This document shows positions 8,462 to 15,427 of a stretch of 34,877 nucleotides of DNA, one piece after another. The stretch spans positions 1 through 34,877 of the forward strand of contig JAIPGO010000038.1 of the NCBI GenBank assembly GCA_021736135.1. The letters are read 5' to 3'. This DNA comes from Candidatus Cloacimonadota bacterium (GTDB taxonomy: Bacteria > Cloacimonadota > Cloacimonadia > Cloacimonadales > TCS61). A program made the position numbers and the translations under genes. The notes below the pieces were generated by a model. That model had not been told where the DNA came from, ran no database searches, and saw only the letters and a program-made list of their open reading frames with translations. Every line of letters starts with the position of its first letter. The stretch's first letter is position 1.

Positions 8462-9242
8462 CGGTTTAACCGAGTTGTCGAAGGCAGAAAAAGAAATTTT
8501 AGCAACGAACAATACTAACTAAACGAATTGAAGATAGCAATTTTAATAAAAAAGTGGTAGGCTATTCGGTTTACTAAAAAAGTTCGTTTTGTTGGTTTTG
8601 TTCGCGGCTAAGATAAATCTTCTTTTTTATCCGTGCTTCTGATAAATCCGCGGTTGATAAATCTTTTCCTGGTTACGGTTTAACCGAGTTGTCGATGGCA
8701 GAAAAAGAAATTATGAGCCGCGAACAATCGCTAACAAACGCGAACTAAAGAAATTAAAGATAATGATATTTGCTTAAAAAAAGTTCGCGCTTGTTCGCGT
8801 TTGTTCGCGGCTAAGATAAATCTTCTCTTTTATCCGTGCTATCCGCTAAATCCGCGGTTGATAAATCTTCTCCTGGTTACGGTTTAACCGAGTTGTCGAA
8901 GGCAGAAAAAGAAATTTTAGCAACGAACAATACAAACTAAACGAACTGAAGATAGCAATTTTAATAAAAAAGTGGTAAGCTATTCGGTTTACTAAAAAAG
9001 TTCGTTTTGTTGGTTTTGTTCGTTGCTAAGATAAATCTTCTCTTTTATCCGTGCTATCCGCTAAATCCGCGGTTGATAAATCTTCTCCTGGTTTCGGTTT
9101 AACCGAGTTGTCGATGGCAGAAAAAGAAATTTTAGCAACGAACAATACTAACTAAACGAACTGAAGATAGCAATTTTAATAAAAAAGTGGTAGGCTATTC
9201 GGTTTACTAAAAAAGTTCGTTTTGTTGGTTTTGTTCGTTGCT
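8462..9242. repeat. Tandem array, four copies of a ~215-bp unit with internal hairpin
   Basis: Units start at 8462, 8676, 8880 and 9095, each with CGGTTTAACCGAGTTGTCGA; spacings are 214, 204 and 215 bp, and the fourth copy is incomplete. Each contains an imperfect inverted repeat of 29-31 bp (arms 8501-8529/8581-8609, 8716-8746/8782-8812, 8919-8947/8999-9027, 9134-9162/9214-9242). Units 1-3 also carry a 9-bp-phased stretch ATCCGTGCT ATCCGCTAA ATCCGCGGTT or a variant of it. Unit 2 differs from 3 and 4 on both arms in matching fashion. No coding potential is visible. The array lies between the regulator gene's 3' end and the sigma-54 promoter region. Confidence 0.85.
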
Positions 9243-9299
9243 ATAATTAATCTTATCTTCGAGTTTCGAATCTCGAACGAAGTGAAGTTATTATGTCCT

Positions 9300-9327
9300 C
9301 TCACTTCTCACGTCTCACTATTCACTG
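9300..9327. repeat. Four phased 7-bp units
   Basis: CTCACTT, CTCACGT, CTCACTA, TTCACTG in exact 7-bp phase, just after the regulator stop on its strand. They are preceded by a similar run (CTTCGAG, TTTCGAA, TCTCGAA, CGAAGTG) at about 9258-9285. Same style as the other short-period arrays of this zone. Confidence 0.6.
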
Positions 9328-9340
9328 ATTCCGAGTCTGT

Positions 9341-10774
9341 TTATAAATCCCCAATTATGCGACGTACTTTATTGATGGAAATGTTCAGATAGGAAGCAGT
9401 TTTAGTCTTATTACCTTCAAACATAGCCAGGACTTTCTCTACAATTTTCTTTTCGACTTCATACAGATCAAGTCCCTGTTCCGGAAAACTTATACTCAAA
9501 CTCTCCATAGAGCCAGTTGTGCCTGTTTTTTTATTTAAAACAGCTCTGATCTGATCTGCATTCACTTGACCGGCATTAGAAAGAAATGCAGCCTGCTCCA
9601 TTGTGTTTTGGAGTTGCCGCACATTGCCGGGCCAGTCGTAATTTATCAGAACCATTGCCGCTTCTTTCGTCAGGATACTGGCAGGCTGCCTTCTTGCTCT
9701 GGCAAATTCTTCCAGGAACATTCCGGCTAAAGGAATGATGTCTTTTTTGCGTTGCTGCAGGGCAGGAATCAATATTTTTGCCGTATTTATCCGGTAAAAT
9801 AGATCCAGGCGAAAACGGTTTTCTTCAATATTTTTTTCAAGTTTACAATTTGTTGCACAGATCAAGCGAAAGTTAAGAAGAATTTTTCTGGTGCCGCCTA
9901 CCCGGTAGATCTCTCTATCCTGCAGAACTTTTAATAATTTCGGCTGCATTTCCAGCGGCAGTTCCCCAATCTCATCCAAAAATAAAGTCCCGCCATTGGA
10001 CAGTTCTATTTTTCCAATCTGGCCTTTGCTGCTGGAACCTGTAAAAGCTCCCGCTTCATATCCAAATAGTTCACTTTCAAATAGAGCCGGAGAAATTGCC
10101 GCACAATTTAAAGAAATAAAAGGTCTGCTAAGATCATTGTCTCCATAATGGATCATTCTGGCGATGATCTCTTTTCCAGTTCCGGAATCACCCTGAATCA
10201 ATACGGAAATTGTCGGGTCAGCGTGAAGTCTTTTGGCCATGTCGGTTATCTGCTTCATCTCTTCAGAAAAAACTCCAACCTTACCAATTCCAAAAACTTC
10301 TTCATAAGCGTATTGCTGCTTTTTTAGTTTTTCATTGAGCAGAACACTATCAGATTGAACCTTTTCATCTAACCTGTTACGTAAAACAGTATTTTCCCTA
10401 AGCAGTTTCTGATGCTCTTCCACTTTGTTAACCACGGAAACGAGCTGCTCAAGATCAAGCGGTTTGCTCAGGTAATCGTATGCTCCGGCTCTTAATGCCT
10501 TTAATATACTCTGCATGTCTGTATGACCCGTGATTAAGACAATGTCTGTATCTTTGCCGTCAGGATTGTCTTTGATCTTTCGGGTTAACGTAAAGCCATC
10601 CATAGAAGGCATGCGGATATCACTGATGATCATGGGAAATGAAGAATTTGAAAAGATCTTCTCGCCTTCCAGAGCATTGTCGCAAACGGTTACTTCATGA
10701 TTCAATTGATGCTTCAGGAAATCGCTTATCGCTTTAGATATCAATTTATCATCATCAATAACTAATATTCTCAA
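9341..10774 (-). CDS. NtrC-family sigma-54-dependent response regulator
   Basis: 477 aa with full NtrC architecture. The receiver (1-120) has D7/D8, phosphoacceptor D52, T82 and K104. A coiled linker follows (about 115-155). The AAA+ sigma-54 interaction domain (about 165-400) has Walker A GDSGTGKE at 195-202, the sigma-54-contacting GAFTGS loop at 242-247, Walker B TLFLDE at 263-268, and arginines in RFRLDLFYRI near 320-329. The C-terminal Fis-type helix-turn-helix (about 440-477) is short. It should activate sigma-54 promoters when phosphorylated. The start overlaps the kinase stop by 4 bp (ATGA), so the partner is almost certainly the kinase at 10771-12465. The closest visible target is the promoter at 8024-8039. 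Confidence 0.96.
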   Translation of the reverse strand: MRILVIDDDKLISKAISDFLKHQLNHEVTVCDNALEGEKIFSNSSFPMIISDIRMPSMDGFTLTRKIKDNPDGKDTDIVLITGHTDMQSILKALRAGAYDYLSKPLDLEQLVSVVNKVEEHQKLLRENTVLRNRLDEKVQSDSVLLNEKLKKQQYAYEEVFGIGKVGVFSEEMKQITDMAKRLHADPTISVLIQGDSGTGKEIIARMIHYGDNDLSRPFISLNCAAISPALFESELFGYEAGAFTGSSSKGQIGKIELSNGGTLFLDEIGELPLEMQPKLLKVLQDREIYRVGGTRKILLNFRLICATNCKLEKNIEENRFRLDLFYRINTAKILIPALQQRKKDIIPLAGMFLEEFARARRQPASILTKEAAMVLINYDWPGNVRQLQNTMEQAAFLSNAGQVNADQIRAVLNKKTGTTGSMESLSISFPEQGLDLYEVEKKIVEKVLAMFEGNKTKTASYLNISINKVRRIIGDL

Positions 10775-12465
10775 CTTTCTGCTCCCTTACTTTTTTTAAA
10801 AGTTATCACAAACTCAGCACCACCGGTTTTTCTATTTCCTGCTTTGATCTCGGCATTATATTTATCTACATAATTTTTCACGATGGCTAAACCCAACCCC
10901 ATTCCTTTGTCAGGTGATTTGGTGGAATAAAAGGGATCGTAAATTTTTTCTCCCTCTTCCAGATTGATGCCTGTTCCATTATCGGAAATTTGTAATACAA
11001 CCTGGTTGTCTTTACTCCTGGTGCAGATTTGTATGCGCTTATCTTTTTGTTTAGAATCATCCAGAGAATGAATGGCATTTGTGATAATATTCAAAATGAT
11101 CTGCTCAATATGTATTGATTCCGCGCAAATATATAGTTTCTGATTTGCTAATTTAGTCTCAATAAAAACTTCATGCGAATAAAGCTGTCTTTCGATCAGG
11201 TTTAAAGCATGTTTGACTGCTTCATTAAGGTCTATCGGTTTAAGCGAAATTGTTTCCGGAAGTTTCCAGAATGAGCGCATGTGCTTTATTATTTCATCGA
11301 TCCTGTTGCTGGCTTCAACAATATTTTCCAGGCCTTCTACCAGATATTCCGGTAAGATCAGATCATTTTTTCTGTTCCAGTACAAGATGCTCTCGGCACT
11401 CATTTTAATAGCACAGACTGGTTGATTTATCTCGTGAGTTATTCCACCTGCGATCACTCCGATCGAAGCTAATCTCCCGGCTTTTTCCATCATCTGTTTG
11501 GAAAGAAGCTCTTTCCTCTCCATTTCGTGAGAAGAAGTTACATCTGCCAGTTTCCTGGTTAATTCTTCGGTGAAAAGAGAGTCCTTAATTTCTGAGTGTT
11601 TTTTATAATACTGCAAGGCAGATTCAAAATCTCCCTGTTTTTCGTAATCTTGTGATAGATAGAGATATATGTTTTTGATAAATTCTTTATAGCCCAATTC
11701 CTCCGCCATCTGGAGTGTCCTGGAATGCGTTTCAACAGCTTTCTCATATTGACCAAAATTACAAAAAGAAGCTCCCAGATTATTCATAGCCGGTATTAAT
11801 ATCTTTTTGTCTTCTAACTCACGGGCAACATAAATAGCTTTCGTAAAATATTCGATTGCCCGTTCATGCTGATCTTGAGCCATATATGCTTCACCGGTAT
11901 TCACAAGTATGATCGCCTCACTTCTTTTTAACTTGTGTTTTGAACAAAAGGAATATGCTTCTTCCAGATTCTTTAGAGCTTCATCAAATTTACCCATGCG
12001 AAGATATGTAATTCCGGTATTGATAATAACTGATTCCGTGTTATAAGTTGCATTATAATCTTCTTGTTGCGGAACGTAGTTCTTTGCTCTCAGGAAATAT
12101 TCCAGTGCTTTATCCAGTTTGTTCATGTTCAAATAAATGATGCCGATATTTCCCAGGGTTATGGCAATAGCAGGATTATTGCTGACTGCCTTATAGACAT
12201 CGAAAGTCTGTAAAAAATAATTCAAGGCTTCATCATAATTGTTGGATGAAACTTCGATTAAACCCAGGGTATTCAAAGCTGCTGCTTCCAGGTTCTGAAG
12301 ATGATGATTCTGGGCCATGTTCAGAGTGAGTTGAGCATATTTTTCACTATTCTTCAAATCTGATAATTGCCAGTAAGCAACGGCTATATTAATAAATATT
12401 TCAGTTTTCTTCTCAAGGTCTTTTTCTTTATCAGCCTGCACTATCAATTCACTCATACTTTTCAT
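10771..12465 (-). CDS. Cytoplasmic TPR sensor histidine kinase
   Basis: The start at 12465 is chosen because AGGAG (12475-12471) sits 5 nt before this ATG. The 94 extra residues of the longer open frame are translated repeat DNA. The 564-aa product has at least six tetratricopeptide repeats (about 10-300; for example NNYDEALNYFLQTFDVYKAV, DQHERAIEYFTKAI), then a helical linker and a HisKA/HATPase core. Motifs: H344 in GGITHEINQPV, N box with N459/N463, DNGTG 495-499, F box DPFYSTK 510-516, G2 GMGLGLAI 521-528. There is no signal peptide or membrane segment, so it probably senses a cytoplasmic partner through the TPRs. It forms an operon with the NtrC-type regulator. Confidence 0.95.
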   Translation of the reverse strand: MKSMSELIVQADKEKDLEKKTEIFINIAVAYWQLSDLKNSEKYAQLTLNMAQNHHLQNLEAAALNTLGLIEVSSNNYDEALNYFLQTFDVYKAVSNNPAIAITLGNIGIIYLNMNKLDKALEYFLRAKNYVPQQEDYNATYNTESVIINTGITYLRMGKFDEALKNLEEAYSFCSKHKLKRSEAIILVNTGEAYMAQDQHERAIEYFTKAIYVARELEDKKILIPAMNNLGASFCNFGQYEKAVETHSRTLQMAEELGYKEFIKNIYLYLSQDYEKQGDFESALQYYKKHSEIKDSLFTEELTRKLADVTSSHEMERKELLSKQMMEKAGRLASIGVIAGGITHEINQPVCAIKMSAESILYWNRKNDLILPEYLVEGLENIVEASNRIDEIIKHMRSFWKLPETISLKPIDLNEAVKHALNLIERQLYSHEVFIETKLANQKLYICAESIHIEQIILNIITNAIHSLDDSKQKDKRIQICTRSKDNQVVLQISDNGTGINLEEGEKIYDPFYSTKSPDKGMGLGLAIVKNYVDKYNAEIKAGNRKTGGAEFVITFKKSKGAES

Positions 12466-12884
12466 TTTCACTCCTGATCCCAAAATTTTACAAATAGGCT
12501 GGTTGTTTGATTCTTGTAAATATAAATTTGTCTTGATGAAGGGATAATAGCCGCAGGGTATCTGATAAGATTGAGAAAATGGGTGATGAACCCTCACTGC
12601 GATCAGGAGTGAGACGTGAGACGAAGATACGAAGATGTAAAGATGAGAAGATGAGAAAATGGGTGATGAGTTATGAGTGAATTGAAATTGGGATGAACCG
12701 GGATCCAAGACTCGGGTGCCGAGATTAGAGAAAATAGCGTTTTCCATAAATTGACTTGCTCAATTTACTCCAAGGTTTCCGATTCGCAATTTCCCTTTCT
12801 TCTCTCTGTGTTCTCAGTGCGCGTTGCCTGCCATGCCGTAGCTTTATGCGAAGGCGGATGGTGGTGAAAATATCTTCTCTTCGC
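12466..12884. other. Intergenic region with short repeats, no gene
   Basis: No coding signal. It holds an 8-bp-phased array at 12621-12660 (ACGAAGAT, ACGAAGAT, GTAAAGAT, GAGAAGAT, GAGAAAAT). TGAGAAAATGGGTGATGA occurs twice (12572-12589 and 12652-12669). A dispersed GC-rich repeat lies at 12825-12866. No convincing kinase promoter was found. Confidence 0.6.
12825..12866. repeat. Dispersed intergenic repeat, copy 1
   Basis: The sequence beginning TGCCTGCCATGCCGTAGCTT resembles 15274-15312, beginning TCTGCCTGCCGTGCCGTGGC. Both continue with TTRTGCGAA and end near GTGG. Neither is coding. They are two copies of one dispersed family. Confidence 0.5.
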
Positions 12885-13256
12885 TTACTCAATTTCCGGC
12901 AATTGTGACGAATGATGCTCGATGATCAGCCAGCGTCTGTCAAACTTTTTATATACATAAGTAAAACGGGCTTTCACTGCGGATCCATCCTGAAAAGTAA
13001 ACTCATAAATCCCCGAATTAATCGCGATCTGCCCATAAATCCTGACGTTTGATACCAGTATGGTGCCTTTGGGACTATTCTCACAAAAATGGACGAAATA
13101 GTCCTTGATCTCATCATGATTGCGCCGAACCAGATTAGACATCGTGGGCAGCAAAATCGCTTCCGCAGCATAAAGATCAGTTACCTGCTCAGGGTCTCCG
13201 CTCATAAGCGCGGTATTCCACTCATCAAACAGCTCTAAAACCATATTTTTATTCAT
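12885..13256 (-). CDS. CaMKII-association-domain / SnoaL-like (NTF2-fold) small protein
   Basis: 123 aa covering a single NTF2-like cone domain. The N-terminal helix (LFDEWNTALMSGDPEQVTDLY), AILLPTMSN, the helix with EIKDYFVHF, INSGIYEF, and the closing strands FTYVYKKFDRRWLIIEHHSS match the bacterial CaMKII-association/DUF4440-SgcJ type. The fold may bind a small ligand or oligomerise; the substrate is unknown. The start is preceded by AAAGGG 7 nt upstream. It has no signal peptide. It stands alone, separated from the kinase operon by ~420 bp of repeat-rich DNA. Confidence 0.85.
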   Translation of the reverse strand: MNKNMVLELFDEWNTALMSGDPEQVTDLYAAEAILLPTMSNLVRRNHDEIKDYFVHFCENSPKGTILVSNVRIYGQIAINSGIYEFTFQDGSAVKARFTYVYKKFDRRWLIIEHHSSQLPEIE

Positions 13257-13287
13257 ATTTATTCCCTTTTCTTTTTTTACCGTTACC

Positions 13288-13312
13288 TGAAATGATCACC
13301 TCAGACTGTCAA
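13288..13312 (-). promoter_or_regulatory. Possible promoter -35 and operator of the SnoaL-like gene
   Basis: The minus strand has TTGACA (13312-13307), followed by the 16-bp imperfect palindrome TGAGGTGATCATTTCA (13303-13288) where the promoter spacer would be. No good -10 hexamer follows, so this is weak. Confidence 0.25.
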
Positions 13313-13388
13313 ATAGTTTTGTGTTTGAACCGTGATTTGTGATTCGGTAGAATACATTCACTCACTCCGTTCAGAAGAAAAGATTAAA

Positions 13389-13440
13389 AATCAGACCAGG
13401 GATGGTCTGGGTACGTTTACAGGGCATCCCTGCCCTGATT
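13389..13440. repeat. Twin-palindrome element with complementary loops
   Basis: Two perfect 7-bp stems with 4-nt loops: CAGACCA-GGGA-TGGTCTG (13392-13409) and CAGGGCA-TCCC-TGCCCTG (13420-13437). The loops are reverse complements of each other. The outer ends AATCAG (13389-13394) and CTGATT (13435-13440) are also complementary. Confidence 0.65.
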
Positions 13441-13463
13441 CTCGGTTTTCGTACATTCACTAT

Positions 13464-13504
13464 TCACTTCGTTCAGCGTGATTGGAAATTTGTGATTCGT
13501 AATT
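13464..13504. repeat. 18-bp core plus four phased 7-bp units
   Basis: Core TCACTTCGTTCAGCGTGA (13464-13481), then CGTGATT, GGAAATT, TGTGATT, CGTAATT (13477-13504) in 7-bp phase. The core is the exact reverse complement of 8409-8426. Confidence 0.65.
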
Positions 13505-13776
13505 AGAGAACCGAAACTCGAGCCTGGAAATTTCACTTCGTTCAATGGCTGAATAACTTCTGGACTAGATGACGGATCGACGATTCTCCGTAATGTAAAA
13601 TTGAAAATGTAAAATTATGAAGAGAATAAAAAAAAGACTTCTTATCCGTGTAAATCGGTGAAATGCGTGGCTGATATTCTTGGTATAAAACCCAGCTAAT
13701 GTCTTAAATCCTGAGGATCCAGATCCAGGCTGCGTTCCAATGCATTACCGGAGCTAATGCTCTCTAAAAATAGTTA

Positions 13777-13804
13777 TTGACACTTATACTGGGTCATATA
13801 TTTA
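13777..13804 (+). promoter_or_regulatory. Sigma-70-type promoter of the AAA/DUF4143 gene
   Basis: Perfect -35 TTGACA (13777-13782), 16-nt spacer, -10-like TATTTA (13799-13804). The predicted start is near 13811, about 40 nt before the ATG. Confidence 0.6.
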
Positions 13805-13850
13805 TGTTTAATGGTACCTGTGTGGGTCAGTAAGCGATTTGGGAGGATTA

Positions 13851-15155
13851 ATGGAAAGGTATCTTTATGATCAGAATATTCACTGGCAGGAGAAATTTTA
13901 TACCGCAGGTGTGGAAAGGGAGTTGCTATCTGAGATCAAACCCTTGCTGGCAATTGATCAGATCATAGCAGTTTCGGGGATACGGCGGTGCGGTAAAAGC
14001 TTTCTTCTGAAACAATTGATAAACTATTTAGTTAGCGAAAATGTGCCACGCGAGAATATCCTTTTTCTTAATCTGGAATTCCCCTCTTTTGTGAGTGATA
14101 GCACTAATGAGATATTAACAAAGGTTTTTGAGCTTTATCTACGCTTGAAAAATCCAGAGGGTAAATTGTATGTGTTTCTTGATGAGATACAGACAGTGGA
14201 AAACTGGGAAACCTGGTTAAAATATTATTATGATCTGAAGAAAGGGGATATAAAATTCTTTATAACTGGCTCCAACAGTCGACTTTTAGCAAGCGAATTT
14301 GCTTCTAAATTATCCGGCAGGATCATTGAAAAGACGCTATTTCCTTTTTCTTTTAGAGAGGTCTTAGCTTTTCACCAGGTTTCTTATCAAAATACTCAGG
14401 AAGCATTTTTACACAAAGAGCGGATATTGCATTACTTTGAACAATATCTGGAATATGGTGGTATGCCGGAGCTTTTACCGGTCGAGTTAGTGGAAACGAA
14501 ACGTGAATTGCTATTATCTTATTTCAATACAATAATTTATAAGGATATTATCCCGCGTTTTTCTCTACGCAATGATAAGACTATTTTTCAATTGGCATTA
14601 TATCTGCTGGCAAATACAGCATCATTATTGAATATTAAGAAAGTGTCCGATTATCTGGGAATCAGCAAGAGGGAACAGACCAGGCAGTATCTGGATTATC
14701 TGCAGCAGGCATATTTCAATTTTATCCTGACCAGGTTTGATTTTACTCAAAAGCCGCAACTTCTGGCTCAAAAAAAAAGCTTTGCAGTTGATACGGGATT
14801 TGTTAATCTACTACCACTCAGGTTTTCGCAGAATAAAGGGAAATTGCTGGAAAATGCAGTATTTGAGGAACTTATAAGAAGATATAAGGTTGTTTATTAT
14901 TACCGTGATAATGGAAATGAATGCGACTTTATAATCTATGATCAACTGAGTGACATTGCTGCCTTTCAAGTATGTTATGATTTTAACGAGAATACGCAAG
15001 AGCGCGAGATCAAGGGACTAATGACGGGATGCCGGAAAATTGGAGTTGAAAGTGGAGTTATTATAACTTACGATCAGAATGATACTTTTAGCGCTGATGG
15101 CATTGATATAAGGATAATCCCCTATTGGAAATGGGTGTTGGATAGGAATGCGTAA
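13851..15155 (+). CDS. AAA ATPase with DUF4143 domain
   Basis: 434 aa. The ATG at 13851 is chosen because GGGAGGA lies 3 nt upstream; a TTG at 13839 would overlap that site. The N-terminal AAA_14 domain has Walker A GIRRCGKS (about residues 42-50), Walker B YVFLDEIQ, sensor FFITGSNS and the LSGR..FPFSF stretch typical of this family. The C-terminal DUF4143 domain includes a winged-helix-like part (VSDYLGISKREQTRQYLDYL) and a nuclease-fold-like end (ECDFIIYD...AFQVCYD). These proteins are widespread, often multicopy, and of unknown cellular role. It is the only confident plus-strand gene, has its own promoter and is embedded in repeat DNA, consistent with independent acquisition. Confidence 0.93.
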   Translation: MERYLYDQNIHWQEKFYTAGVERELLSEIKPLLAIDQIIAVSGIRRCGKSFLLKQLINYLVSENVPRENILFLNLEFPSFVSDSTNEILTKVFELYLRLKNPEGKLYVFLDEIQTVENWETWLKYYYDLKKGDIKFFITGSNSRLLASEFASKLSGRIIEKTLFPFSFREVLAFHQVSYQNTQEAFLHKERILHYFEQYLEYGGMPELLPVELVETKRELLLSYFNTIIYKDIIPRFSLRNDKTIFQLALYLLANTASLLNIKKVSDYLGISKREQTRQYLDYLQQAYFNFILTRFDFTQKPQLLAQKKSFAVDTGFVNLLPLRFSQNKGKLLENAVFEELIRRYKVVYYYRDNGNECDFIIYDQLSDIAAFQVCYDFNENTQEREIKGLMTGCRKIGVESGVIITYDQNDTFSADGIDIRIIPYWKWVLDRNA

Positions 15156-15187
15156 ATGATTAATGATTAATAATGAGTGAGACAACT

Positions 15188-15235
15188 TCACTTCGTTCGG
15201 CGTGTTTGGTGACTCGCTATTCGTGACTTGTGACT
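15188..15235. repeat. Variant 18-bp core plus phased 7-bp units
   Basis: TCACTTCGTTCGGCGTGT (15188-15205) is followed by GGTGACT, CGCTATT, CGTGACT, TGTGACT (15208-15235). This is the same arrangement as at 13464-13504. The rest of the 261-bp gap between the two genes is repeat-like, with no gene. Confidence 0.6.
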
Positions 15236-15273
15236 TGTTCAATATAAAAAATTATCAGTGGAAATCAGTGTGA

Positions 15274-15312
15274 TCTGCCTGCCGTGCCGTGGCCTTGTGC
15301 GAACGATTGTGG
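15274..15312. repeat. Dispersed intergenic repeat, copy 2
   Basis: Partner of 12825-12866: TGCCTGCCGTGCCGTGGCCT here against TGCCTGCCATGCCGTAGCTT there. A degenerate ATCAGTGGAAATCAGTG run precedes it, resembling ATCCGTGTAAATCGGTG at 13644-13660. Confidence 0.5.
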
Positions 15313-15363
15313 CTAAAGAGTTTCATAGTTAGGTTTTTCGCACTTTCTCATCTTCACACATTT

Positions 15364-15427
15364 TCCCTTCATTCCATCTGTCAGTCCATCAGTCATGTTT
15401 TCACGTAGTCAAGTGGTCAATCAGTCA
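15364..15427 (-). repeat. Eight phased 8-bp units overlapping the end of the DMT gene
   Basis: Minus strand in exact 8-bp phase: TGACTGAT, TGACCACT, TGACTACG, TGAAAACA, TGACTGAT, GGACTGAC, AGATGGAA, TGAAGGGA. The first unit contains the last codons and stop of the membrane protein gene (ACT GAT TGA). Confidence 0.7.

Noticed and set aside
8159-8518. 119-aa plus-strand open frame
   Set aside because: It crosses a long hairpin and phased short repeats, and has no ribosome site or recognisable domain.
8462-9242. CRISPR array
   Set aside because: Units are ~215 bp and repeat throughout, without short repeats and unique spacers, and no cas gene is near.
9220-9242. Second sigma-54-like motif (TTGG...TTGCT) inside the tandem array
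   Set aside because: GG-to-GC spacing is 11, not 10, and no gene follows in that direction.
12466-12747. 94-residue N-terminal extension of the histidine kinase
   Set aside because: It is translated from 8-bp-phased repeat DNA; the ATG at 12465 has an AGGAG site and starts the TPR region.
13741-13776. GCATTA/TAATGC hairpin as a terminator before the AAA gene
   Set aside because: It is a 6-bp stem without a T-run, and lies just upstream of a -35 element.
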